The notes under the pieces were generated by a model. It had not been told where the DNA came from. It did no database searches and saw only the letters and a program-made list of their open reading frames with translations. A stretch of DNA of 64,000 bases, from contig JADCRB010000067.1 of assembly GCA_021464245.1 (NCBI GenBank), forward strand, positions 1,581,908 through 1,645,907. The letters run 5' to 3'. A program made the translations under genes and the position numbers. Of this stretch, positions 12,962-24,300 are shown in pieces. The first letter of the stretch is position 1; every line of letters begins with the position of its first letter. The DNA is from Carallia brachiata. Its lineage: Eukaryota; Streptophyta; Magnoliopsida; Malpighiales; Rhizophoraceae.

Positions 12962-13057
12962 CAGAGGAAATGGGAGTCGAACCCATGAGACAATCTTCTT
13001 GTATTTCGATTTAGCAAACCAATGCCTTAAGCCACTCAGCCATTCAGCCATACCTCC
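12962..13057 (-). tRNA. trnS-GCU: Mitochondrial-type tRNA-Ser(GCU) copy, probably a nuclear insertion (NUMT)
   Basis: Read on the minus strand, the sequence begins GGAGGTATGGCTGA and has the anticodon loop TTTGCTAAA (anticodon GCT), a long class II variable arm, the T arm ATGGGTTCGACTCCCAT and the end TTCCTCTG. This follows the plant mitochondrial trnS(GCU) and not the nuclear tRNA-Ser(GCU), as far as I can recall both. Two oddities suggest a decayed copy: an 8-base tandem duplication in the D arm (GGCTGAAT then GGCTGAGT) and a weakened acceptor end (CCTCT where CCTCC is expected). The rest of the insertion, if any, is not recognisable to me. Confidence 0.75.
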
Positions 13058-13780
13058 AAGTTCTTTCAAGATATGTTGCATCATTCTTGTATATTTGTTC
13101 TTTTTGGAGAAATGGGAGAAATCGTCTGTTTAAAGCTTGTTTCTTTAGATTGGTTTTAGATTTAAATTATTTTCTATTTGTTTTTTTTTTTAATTTGCAC
13201 TATTCTTTTTGGGAAAAAAAACGCAAATGGAATATCATATTTTAGATTGTGACAGCGTTCCTTTTGGACTTGAACCAAATCTTGGGTAAGATAAGATGAT
13301 TTCTTACTTTGCAGTACCAATCATTCATATCTGTCTCTTGGAGCAAGTTATCTTACAGCAAAGGCAAAGCCAGTTGTTCGGACGCTGCCTGACAATGTTA
13401 TCTCATGACGTTCAGTTAGTGCACTAGACCTGAAAATGCTGCCAATACTGGATACCTATTTTGAACTTTTTGGCTCATGCGAGCGACGAGTTAACATTGG
13501 AAGATCGTGGAGATGGAGTAGGACGAATTAGGATATGGGTCGTTAACGGACAATTAATAACACATATCATGTACAATATTGCGAGAATCGCTTCCAATGC
13601 TGTAACACGAGCACTATGGTTCTAACATAGGCCGAAACATTAGCACCTCTGCCTTTGAGCCAGTCCTCGGGCTATGTTGGGGCTGCGGCTTCAAAACATG
13701 GTTTTCCCAAAGGCCCAAAGAATGAGTGTTATTTGGAATGCATTCGCTTGCGTCTTGGAGTGGAAATTAATATTAAAGAG
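13058..13780. other. Spacer without recognised features
   Basis: No coding region or RNA gene recognised. A pyrimidine-rich tract ending TTTGCAG at 13,315 could be a splice acceptor, but no exon can be supported behind it. Confidence 0.4.
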
Positions 13781-13784
13781 TCTT

Positions 13785-13935
13785 GCCTATAACATAGGGT
13801 GTTGCACTGCGGTTGCAGCTGAGTTATGGGGGATAATTGATGCTGATGGGGGATAATTGATGGTTTGGTAATAATTGATGGTTTGGAAATTGCATGGAAA
13901 TGCGGTTGAAGAATGCATTTTTCGGTTAGAGGGCT
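13785..13935 (+). mobile_element. Relic of a LINE (non-LTR retrotransposon) RNase H domain
   Basis: In one frame the sequence reads CCTAVAAELWGIID and, after a short disturbed stretch, DGLEIAWKCG. The pattern AELWG..DGL..AW..G is typical of the RNase H domain at the C-terminus of plant LINEs. Between the two blocks a segment of about 17 bp (GGGGATAATTGATG) is repeated three times, which breaks the frame. No reverse transcriptase or poly-A tail was found nearby, so this is a fragment. Confidence 0.6.
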
Positions 13936-14366
13936 TGACGAGAAACCAGAAAGAAGATTCTTATTATTTAAAAATTTATTTATATCTTATATTAATAATT
14001 ATATTTTATATTTTATTTGATTATATATTATATTATTTAGAATATTTTTTAGTCTATTTGAATTTTATTTCTGATAAGTTTAGTCGTTTTAACTCTATAA
14101 ATAAATTTCAATATTAATTTTATTAGGGGAACATTGTTTATGAGTATTGATTATTGATTTCAAAGTATTTTTTGAGTAGATTTTCTTATCTTACAGGTGG
14201 ATTCCTGAGTGTTTTACGAGTGAATTTTCACAATTTTTCTTATTTTTTTAGATGAATTCTCATTATTTTTTTATTTTTTCGGGTGAATTCATGAATTGTT
14301 CGTATTCGAACTACATTAGGACTACTACATGGCCACATTTAGGAGGCACGCGGAGGGCACACAGTT

Positions 14367-14483
14367 AATTTAACGGTATCTAATAATTTATTTTTTTTAA
14401 TTTAATACTCTTTTTACGATCTAACAATATAAATTCTTACGTATTTATCATATTTTTATTTATGCACGCTTACTTATCTTTTC
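14367..14483. repeat. Dispersed AT-rich repeat, copy A
   Basis: The segment starting TAATTTAACGGTATCTAATA and ending near GCACGCTTACTTATCTTTT matches copies at 24,037-24,161 and 32,632-32,775 over most of its length. All three contain AATAATTTATTTTTT-like, ACAATATAAATT-like and ACGTAT/ATAT...TTTATTTATG-like blocks in the same order. It is probably the end of a non-autonomous DNA element. Confidence 0.55.
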
Positions 14484-15160
14484 TCTTTGGATTTTTCCGC
14501 TGACAGGTTGAAGAATGTTCTAAAATATTATATGCTATCTTTCAGAGGTACGACTAGGAAGGTACCTGAGATACTTTGTCCAACCCAGATACAAACACAG
14601 AGATATCAATCTTATGGGTGGTCAGTGCTAACACTGAAATCAAGTCCACTGTTCGATGCTCTCTTGAACAGATTGGGCATGATGATCAGACCCAAAAAAA
14701 AAAATAAAACAAAAAAGAAAAAAACAATGGGCATGATGGGATGTATAGTATACTTTTATAAAAATTTAGACGGACTTAACGGACAAAAAACGTCATGCTA
14801 TTTTTATGTTTCAAACGTTAAAAGCATCTTCTTGATGGCTGTAATTTTAAGGTAATGGTTAGACTCTTGGCAAAAACTTCTGGCTCTTGAATTATCAAAA
14901 AATATATCACTTGTTCCAGAAAAAAAAAAAAACTAAAATATATGTGTTTCCACTTCCGGCCATAATATTAAATAGTCAGATATAGCAGCATTATCTAAGG
15001 ATTGGAATGGAATTGGAGGGTTAATATTCTGCCACAGCTCCACATGTACGCACTATTAACGAAAACTAAATGTTGCCAACGGGTGGCCTCATGTCTGAAC
15101 TGCTATAATTAACCCACCTCCATGCACCAGCCACATCACTATTTTTGTGGTCAGCCACCC
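14484..15160. other. Spacer upstream of the glycine-rich gene
   Basis: No gene is recognised; an ORF at 14,487-14,855 plus (122 codons) is unlike known proteins and runs through an A-rich tract. The right end serves as promoter for the next gene. Confidence 0.45.
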
Positions 15161-15167
15161 GCATTGC

Positions 15168-15176
15168 TATAAATTG
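15168..15176 (+). promoter_or_regulatory. TATA box of the glycine-rich gene
   Basis: CTATAAATTG lies about 125 bp before the ATG at 15,296. This fits a 5' leader of about 95 bases, counting from a start site roughly 30 bp downstream of the box. Confidence 0.5.
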
Positions 15177-15295
15177 CAGAACATTGCACCAGTCACAAGT
15201 CAGGCGATCCATCGCATTCTTATTTAGTTTCTTTGTTCTGTTTTTTTCCCTGCGTAAATCTCTCTCAATTTGTATCACCCATAGAAGCTGAAAAA

Positions 15296-17439
15296 ATGAA
15301 ACTCACCCTATTTCAGATCACTCTCTTTGTTCTTTGCTTGAACATTAGAGTTTCTTTTGCAACACGTTATCTTTAGCGGCGGTAAACCGAATGCGGGCAC
15401 TCCAAAAATGGCCGATGGGCCTAGTAGTGAATCAGAAGTGGGCTTTCCAGAAATGTCCACGTGGCCTGGTGGCAAATCAGTAGCGGCCTCTCCAGATATG
15501 TTCGATTGGCCTAGTGGCGAACCAGCGGCCTCTCCAGAGATGTCCACATGGCCTGGTGGCGAACCAAGAGCAGCCTCTCCAGACGGTTCCTTTCAGGTAA
15601 TACTGGGGCCAAGGGGAATTTCAATTGGGGTCGGGGCTCGAGTGGCCCATTGCCAGATGGAATTGGTAACGATTTTGTGTTTAGATTAGGCAAGAATTTT
15701 AAGCTTGGATTTGGTTCTGGAATTGGTTCTGACTTGGGGTTCAATATTCATGAGTCAGGAGGTGGTAATGCACAAGCTGGTGGGAATATTGTGGGAGGTG
15801 GATCTGCCAAATCTGGTAGTGGTGGCATTGGCGGTACAAGTTTGGATTTGGTTCTGGAAGCAATTCAGACTCGTGGTACACTTACGGTGACAGTACTGGA
15901 GACAGAGGTGCACATGTTGGTGGGTCTGTAGGAGGAAGTGAATTTGACAATGTTGGCGGTGGTGGCACTGGCGGAGTAAGTGGCGGTCTAGGTGAATTTG
16001 GTGGTGGGGATATTGGTTTTGGACTTGGTTCTGGTGTCGGTTCAGCTAGTCATGGTTCTGGGTTTGGAGGCGGCAATGCACATGCTGGTGGCCCTGTAGG
16101 AGGAAGTGGATCCAGCGATACTAGCGGTGGTAGCACTGGTGGAATAAGTGGCGGTCTAGGTAGATTTAGTGGTGGGGATATTGGTTTTGGACTTGGTTCT
16201 GGTGTTGGTTTAGATAGTCATGGTTCGGGGTCTGGAGGCGACAGTGCACATGCTGGTGGCTCTGTAAGAGGAAGTGGATCTGCAATGCTGGCGATGGTGG
16301 CACTAGGAGTAAATGGCGGTCTAGGTGGATTTGGTGGTGGGGATATTGGCTTTGGACTTGGTTCTGGTGTCGGTTCAGTTAGTCCTGGTTTGGGGTCTGG
16401 AGGCGGCAATGCACATGCTGGTGGTTCTGTAGGAGGAAGTGGATCTAGCAACATTGGTGGTGGTGCAGATCTGGTGGGTCTATAGAGGAGGAAGTGGATC
16501 TGACAATGCTGGCGGTAGTGTAGATGTTGGTGGTTCTATAGGAAAAAGTGGATCTGGCTCTGTAGGAGGAAGTAGATTTGGCAATGCTGGCAATGGTGCA
16601 GATGCTGGTGGGTCTATAGGAGGAAGTGGATCTGGCTCTATAGGAGGAAGTGGATTTGGCTCTGTAGGAGGAAGTGGATCTGACAACATTGGTGGTGGCA
16701 CTAATGTTGGTGGGTCTATAGGAGGAAGTGGATCTGGCAACGCTGGTGGGGTGTAGATACTGGTGGTCTGTAGGAGGAAGTGGATCTGGCTCCGTAGGAG
16801 GAAGCGGATTTAGCAATGCTGGTGGTGGTGCAGATGCTAGTGGGTCTATAGGAAGAAGTGAATATGGCAATGGTGACTATAGGACACGTGCTGGTGTATA
16901 TGGTGGGAATTTTGGGATTAGATTTGGTTCTAATATCGATTCATCTAGTCACAGTTCTGGGTTAGGAGGCGATGGTGTACATGCTAGTGGGCATGGAGCA
17001 GAAAGTGGATTTGGCAATGTTGGTGGTGGCAGTGGTTCTGGTGGATTGAGTTTTGGTCTAGGTAGACTTGGCAATCATTTGGGGATTGGACTTGGATCTG
17101 GCACAGGTACAGGGGTAGGGTTTGGTCATGGTTTCGGGTCTAGAGGCAGTGGAGCACAACTTGGTGGACATAAAGTGGGAAGTGGATCTGTTAGTATTGG
17201 CAGTGGCGAATAATGGTAGAGGAAGTGGATCTGTTAATATTGGTGGTGGTGGCAATGGCAGAGGAAGTGGATCTGTAGATGTTGGTGGTGGCAGCAATGG
17301 TGGAGGCAGTGGATCTATCAAGTTCGGTGGTGGTGGTAGCGGCATTGGCAGAGGAAGTGGATCTGTTAATTTTGGTGTTGGTGTTGGCGGTGGCACAGGT
17401 GGAGGAATTAGTGGCGGTGTAGATGGGAATGACAATTAA
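15296..17439 (+). pseudogene. Glycine-rich secreted (cell-wall-type) protein, frame broken several times
   Basis: The ATG at 15,296 opens a signal peptide (MKLTLFQITLFVLCLNIRVSFA), then a stop comes at once (15,374). Coding content continues in another frame: a proline-containing repeat (EMSTWPGG, DMFDWPSG, EMSTWPGG), then about 1.8 kb of glycine-rich units such as GGDIGFGLGSGVGS, GGGNAHAGGSVGGSGS and GSVGGSGS, ending GGVDGNDN with a stop at 17,437-17,439. To follow the repeat the frame must change near 15,374, 15,596, 15,840, 16,465, 16,480, 16,748, 16,762 and 17,207. Most changes are one missing base, often in a run (TTTT to TTT, GGG to GG). No intron borders explain them. The product would be a structural wall protein. 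It is either a decayed gene or an intact one spoiled by sequence errors; the coherent repeat on both sides of each break favours the second. Confidence 0.7.
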
Positions 17440-19290
17440 TTGCTTCCCCAAGGGATTCTCTAGAGATAAATCAACCATGGCAAAGAATAAATTTGCATAA
17501 AATTTTTGTAACTTAGCTTCTAATATAAATCTGTCTATATGATTTATTGTGTGCGCATGTTGTGGCTTAGTTGCCACAACAGCACAATATCACAGATGTA
17601 CGTAGTTGGAGAGGTTTTGACTTGGACCTCCCTAAAATAAATAGATTTGCTAGAATATGAAATATTGGAGGACTCACTGCATGCTCGAATGACAAGGGAC
17701 ATACCTAAGGCCCCTGTTACCTTCCTCTCCCAATGTGCCTGATCACTTTTCCTAAGAATATGAAAAATTGGTAATTCTCTCTTATTTGCGTTGAGATATT
17801 GTTTTCTCCAATTGAACTCCGTTTATATTTTCATGCTGGGAGGCGAATTTCGGACGGTAAAAATAAATGCATTTGTTTGGTAATATATCCGTATGAATGT
17901 TGGTCGATAGTTAAAAACTATCTTAGAGCTTTCAAATCTCAGTTATTGTGAAGAGGAAATGGGTAAAAGTTTGGACAAACAAAAGATGAGAAAATTCTCT
18001 TTGTTTGAACCTTCTTATGAACCAAGACAAAAAACAACAATTTTTTCAATAGTTAAAGCAATTTTGCGGGACGACGAAGCAGTCGAATCGTTAAATGCAC
18101 CTTAAACGTATATAGTCATAATATTTTGTGTACAATCTTTAAATGCACTAAATTTTTGTGCGGTTCTTCCTTTTTTGTCCATTCGCTAAGTAGCTCTTTG
18201 AGCACCCTAAGAATATATTGGAAAAAGATTATCATTAGGAAGAATCTCGTTGGCAGGAATTCTATTTCTTTGCCTAGGTTTAGCATGCGTTAGTAACAGC
18301 CTAGAGTTACCGAGTTGCAGCACACCTTCAACACCGTGCGTCTACACCTTGCGCCTTGCTCTTAAGCTATAAGAGCTATCTCGCCTCGAGGCGCCTAGCG
18401 CTTTTAAAAACATAGTTACTTGCTTCAGAATAAACTGATAAAATAATAACACGATCTGAACAAACATAATTAAGCATGGGAAGACTTCATTTTCAATGAA
18501 GAAAGCATACAATAGCTTCACCAAATTACACAAGAAGAAAGCATATAATAGGTAATTGAGCATATTTACAAAATATTCAACAAGCTCTTTCCACCTCACT
18601 TAAGTCCGAGTGTAAAAATATCCTATTAGAATACGCATTCCTGTTAGTCACAACTACGTCACAACAACTATAAAGCTTGTCCGTGGGATAATGCAAAAGA
18701 AATAGATGTTAAAACAGTTATTAGTAGCTATCTTAAAGTGCATTAGAGCGAAACACCATTTGCACTTCTGTAGTTGTGTTTCCCATCACTCCTGTTGCGT
18801 GCATGGAACTATTGACATTCCACCTACACAACGCCAAACTGCATCATGAAAGTTGCTACCATGAAAGGCACACAATAGTCAGCCCCATCAGTTTTGAGTA
18901 AACGAACATCTTTTTTGTAAAGATTGAACAAAGGTAATGTGACACATCCAAGCGTGAAAGGGATTTTCACCCTCACTAGCTTTTTAACAAAAGAGTCTCA
19001 CTGTGCACAGGGGGAAAAAATCACACGTGCTGTTTGCAAAAAATAATTGGTCGATTATTATGCATTTACGCATCTGTATTTTTTGTGTCTACCTATATTT
19101 TCCTTAACAAAAATATTTTATCACATAAATAAGGGATATGATCTCGAAAAAGGAATTCAAAGCTGAAATGAAATCTGTGAACACCAATTTGACTCAAAAC
19201 TATTTGCTGGATGCTAAAAAAACAAAAGTAAACAGGGGAAGGAAACTTAATGATTATCACAAGCACAATAGACTTGCCTTCAGCACCTAG
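17440..19290. other. Spacer between glycine-rich gene and SUVH
   Basis: The first 100 bp are the likely 3' untranslated region of the glycine-rich gene. No other coding region is recognised; the ORF at 18,342-18,599 minus lacks any known domain. The end near 19,290 is likely SUVH 3' sequence. Confidence 0.45.
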
Positions 19291-21396
19291 TTAGTAATAA
19301 AAACTGTTGTAATCACACGTCAACTCTTGAGAAGGATGTATATTCTTCGCAGCAAAGAGCACAACATGAGGCACCCTATTATCAGAATGATCATAAAGGA
19401 CCTTTTGCGCGCAGAGATTAGGAGATCTACCATGATTGATGAATCGACCCACATTGCCAAGTTCAGTTGCATCAATGATAATACCTGTTCCATATCAAAC
19501 ATGTAATTTCCATGACAAACAATTTTCTCAACCTTGTTCTTCTCACGTATCTCTCCTACAAACTCACATACAAAACTTCCAGAAGGGATATATGATCTTG
19601 ATCTGCCCCCAGCCTCCTGCTTCGATCTTGAATAGCTCAAGCTGAAACTGGATGCCACGCTGACTAACCTTGTTAAGACAAGAAGCAAAACACTTGCAAG
19701 AGGGGCCACACTCGAAAATAAGGGGCTTCTTTCTAACAAGGCGTCCTTTGTCATTGTATGGAATATCTCCTCCATTCTTCGCTTTGCACGAACAACACTT
19801 AGAATCTGAGCAACCGTCCACACAATCACAACCAGCTGAGATACATAGATTGAACATTTGAGGATAAGTGGTCGTGGCTCGATAAGTGAAATGTGGAGGC
19901 CTCTCGTCATCAAATGTGTTCACAACACGTATTGGCGTGCTCTCTTTTCCTTGAGATATATCTTTCATAAGAAGACCAACATTACCAGAGTTACATTCTC
20001 TTGATTTGCTTACCATACCCCGTGATAGCGGAGGTTGCCCCTCAATTCTTCGCAGCGTAAACTTGTAAACAAGCTTACCAGATTCTAGGCACCTATCTTG
20101 CTTATAGCTTTTCACCAAGTATAAGCCGTCATAAACATACATGGTGTCCAAATTCCGAGAACTGAAGATACCTCCAACCTTAGATGCCTCAAAAGCCTTA
20201 AACTTTTTGCAACGAACAACTCTTACACGAGTCTGTCTTTCCATGCTATTCATCAACGCGAGGTTTCCTCGTACGGGTTCCTGATCCTTAATTCGGCATC
20301 TACTCTTACTCTGAACGGATGGATTTCCACCCTGACCTATGTAAGTTATTTCATCAAGTGATCTCATGTCATTGGGATAACGCCCGGATGCAACAACGCT
20401 TGTGGCCAACAAAATCCCACCAACTCTCATGTAATCTATGCCTTTGGTAAATTGGCGGTGGAGTCCAATTACATTCATTTCAGCCCTGAAACAAAACTTA
20501 TCACCAATCTCAACTCCAGGAACGGGCCCCAGTCGTTTTTCTTCGTTAATCCATCCGTGCCGCCTTCTGAGAAGCGAGGCAGCTTTCATATAAATCTGAT
20601 TCTTTTGCATCGTTGGGTATCCATCGTTTTCCCGCAACAATTCCTTAACTATCTCTCCATACAATCCAATGACCTCCTTTACTTTATCTTGACTATTGCT
20701 TGACTCACCTTTTGCACCATATTTTCCACTGCCCAATTTACCAGTGGACCTGCCTGGTTTGGCATATCTTCCCCTTGTAACATCAGCAAGACTAGAGGGC
20801 CCCAAAAGGTTGGGAATTTTACCATAATTGCCATTTGGTGGACCAATGTCCCTGGAATTAAAAACAGGATCCTGTTTCCGACAAGCAGTGTGCGGGCCAA
20901 CCTTATGGGAAACAAGAACCAACCTCCGTTGTTCAAGACCCGGGGGGGAAAACCGCCTTTCCACCGAGGTCCGATGGAATTTCCTCGGAGGAACATCCTC
21001 GTTGCGTTTCTTGCGCATAGAAGAACGTGAAGGAGAGGGTTTGCTCCGAGGAACAGCGCTATCATCATCCGCCGCCAACAATGGGTTTCTCGGACATCCT
21101 CTGCGGTAACCGCGGCAAGTCTCTGGTCTTGCTCTCTTCAACTCGGACGTAAGGCCGTACTCTTCTTTGGCCGATGTTTTTTTCTGCAAAACCATTGCTG
21201 GCTCGTCCTGTTTCTTGGAAACAGGGAAAATACGCCTTTTCTTCAAACTTGAAGAAAAGCGTTTGCTTTCACGAACATCATCGTCGTCTGAGACAATAAC
21301 CGACATGGGTTTTCTCAGAAATCCTCCTGAACACTTGAGGCTCGCCTCTCTTCTTGCTCGCCGGAGCTTAAACGGACGCCCATCGTCTTCTTCCAT
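19291..21396 (-). pseudogene. SUVH-type histone H3K9 methyltransferase, intronless, SET domain eroded
   Basis: From the ATG at 21,396 (MEEDDGRPFKLRR) an open frame of 611 codons runs to 19,564. It has a basic N-terminal region, an SRA/YDG domain at roughly residues 285-445 (GPVPGVEIGDKFCFRAEM, GGILLATSVVASGRYPND, DEITYIGQGG) and a cysteine-rich pre-SET at roughly 500-590 (CDCVDGC, CCSC, CGPSCKC). The SRA domain of SUVH proteins binds methylated cytosine. The SET domain follows but the frame breaks at about 19,606 (after GGWG) and again at about 19,485; the pieces YIPSGSFVCEFVGEI and DATELGNVGRFIN remain readable. The usual NHSCSPN is NHGRSPN, the usual ELTYDY is ELTCDY, and a stop at 19,291 precedes any post-SET cysteines. 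Intronless coding is normal for many SUVH genes. Catalysis is unlikely even if the frame breaks are errors. Confidence 0.8.
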
Positions 21397-24300
21397 TATT
21401 GCTGGTGAATTAAGTGAAACAACGATATTGCTTGCTGGGTTCTGTTTTTCAACCGTCAAATAGAATACCCATGTGAGTGAAAAGTGAAAACAAGCCATGC
21501 TTTTTACAAAAGAAAGACAAACAAGAAACAGATGCAGAGAAAGTGGCAAATATAATACCCATATGGGTGAAAAGCGAATCAGAATTAAAAAAAAAAAAAA
21601 AAAAACAAGGGCAAGCACAAAACAAGTGAAAGATACTGTTACAACTTACGAAGTAAGTAGCATAACAGAACCAAGGAAAAAGAAAAACGAGGACCAAGAA
21701 GAACCTTCAGAATGCTGCAATGGAGTTGGCTGCAGAAGAAGGGAAGCAAAGAGCCTTTCTTTTCTTTACGGTTCTTTCCTTTTCTGTTTTTTGAAAGAGA
21801 ATTGAAATTTGCAAGAGTAAGGTAGAGGTTCTAACTTTGTGATGTACTTGGTTAGATTGTGAAATTAAAGTTGGATGAAAATGATGAGTTAAGTCTGAAT
21901 GCTAAAAATGACTCGATGTTATATTGTTATACGATGATGGTAATATTTTTTTTAAAAATTTTTATTTAATTATGTATGAATAATATTAATTTCAATTTTA
22001 ATTATTATTGCGATTGATTTACGAGAGATTTGTTGAGTTTAATAATATTTAGATAATTTTTTTTATGAATTAAATTAGACGAAACATATTAAATAAAAAT
22101 TATTTTGATTTTAATTTATAAATCTGGTAATTGATATATAATGATAATTTGTTTTTATCAAAAATAATGTTGTTAATGTTAAAAAAATAGTAATAATAAT
22201 TCATTAGACCTAAATTGTAATAGGATATTTTTGATAATACTTAAATAGGAGCTCTTTAACTTAAGTGAGCTCTAGTAGCCTACTAACCTAGTTAGGAGTA
22301 GGAGCATGAATGAATGATAGCCTCGACCGACAATACCAAAATTTTCTTAGCCTTCATTAGGTACCTGCATAAATTTATTGAAATTTTTTTTGTAATATAA
22401 TTATATAAATTTATTATATAATTAAATTAATTATAAATACAATGAAAATAATATTTTTTTATAATAAAAGCATATAATTATAAAATATTCTCAACTTATT
22501 ACATTGTAGAAATTTCTCTAAAAAAATTTTTTCGATATTTTTTTTCAATTTTCTTTTAATTTGGACCAGAAATTTGTTGTTGGAGTCTCTCTATATTAAA
22601 TAGTATATTAAAATAATCATGCAGTACATTTTATAATATTTTTAAAAAATTGTTATAAAATTTTCATTTAAATTGTTTGCATTTTCATGTACGAGGGAAA
22701 AAAATACTTTTCAATTAAGATGATTGATGAGAGTATTCATTTTAAATTTTTTATATTATTTTTTAAGAAAAAAATTTACTTTAAAAATAAGACAACTAAT
22801 AAACTTAGTCATTCTTCTTTTTAGGAAAATAATTATCGATTCAAGTACAAACTAAGCAAATAAATTAACTAGCAATCTTTTTATCAAAAATAATAATTAA
22901 TAATTAATTAGTTAATTATTAAAAGAGACAAATAAAAACAAGTTAAACGAAAGATGCGAGATCCAACCATCCCCCGTCCAAAGGGAGCCCCCTTATCAAC
23001 CAGGGTGGGTTTGATTGGCAATCAACTTACAGTCATTTATTTGAAATTATTGATTTCTATATTTTTATATTTATCGTTTAATTGAGCCACAATTTGATTT
23101 CTTAAAAATATGAATGCATATATAATTGGGATTTGCCTGAAATTTTTATTAATTTGCTTGAATGTGAAATATAATATAATTTTATTACTATCTTTTAATT
23201 ACAGATATTGTGTTCTTTTTTTACAATTTTTTTTTTCAATTATAAATTTTGTGAGAACATCAAAACTTTATAAATAATAAAATTAACATTATATTGTTAA
23301 AATACAGTGTATAGCAATGATCTATTTCTAATATTAAGTATTATTAAAATAATCATATAATTTATCTAACGATATTTAATTATTTAATAACTCTTATAAA
23401 ATTTCTCTCTATCTAATGATTTTCTATCACTTTAACACTACTTATTAAGGAATCTACATTTCCCTTAGTTTTTTTTTTAGTTCACAATCCATAATTTTTT
23501 TATTAAAAAATTTATTAAATTATTAACTACACAATAAGATGTAATTTTTTTCTTCTTTCTCTAAAATTAAAATTTAAAATTTCTAAAAATTTAAATTTTA
23601 AACAATTGAGTCGACCTGATTTCAAGTCCTTAAACTGACATTTGTTCTTTATATTTTTAATATATGAGTTTTCGTGCTTAATAATTAGGCTTGAAGGACT
23701 AGTGGGTGGGTTGTTAAATTTTAAATTTAATAATCGCTATAATCTATTATAAAAGAATCATGTTTAAATTCATTAGTACTCGAGTGATATATTTTTCATA
23801 GGAGAGAGATTAAATAAAGATATTAACGAGTAACTTCTAATTTCAACTCACAAATACAATAACTAACATATTAACAAACACATTTTCTCTTACTAAAAAA
23901 AAAAATCTAAGTAACTGACCGTCTATTTACAAACAATTGATAATTTTTGAACAATAATTATGTGCGGACAAAAAAGAAAGCCAATTACGAGATTGGCATC
24001 ACAGTGATAGGCCCACTGCAGGCATGTATAAATAAGTATAATAATTAATTTAATAATATTTAAATATTTATTTTTTTTAATTCAATATATTTTTTATAAT
24101 TTAATAATACAAATTTTTACGTACCTATTACACTTTCTTTTAAGTGCAGCCACATATATTTGTTATTTATGTTTATTTAATATATAATAATATTATGGAG
24201 TTGATTCTATATTTCTGCTCCTTTATTATAGGTTTTATTACATAAGTTAATTTTAAGTAGAATTAAATTATTTATATAATTTATTTAATAATATTTAATA

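Noticed and set aside
12845..13084. Minus-strand ORF of 79 codons over the tRNA copy
   Set aside because: The frame simply reads through the mitochondrial-type tRNA and its flanks.
15308..17577. Several proline-, serine- or threonine-rich ORFs on the minus strand opposite the glycine-rich gene
   Set aside because: They are the antisense of GGT/GGA repeats, which always reads Pro/Ser/Thr-rich; no independent evidence.
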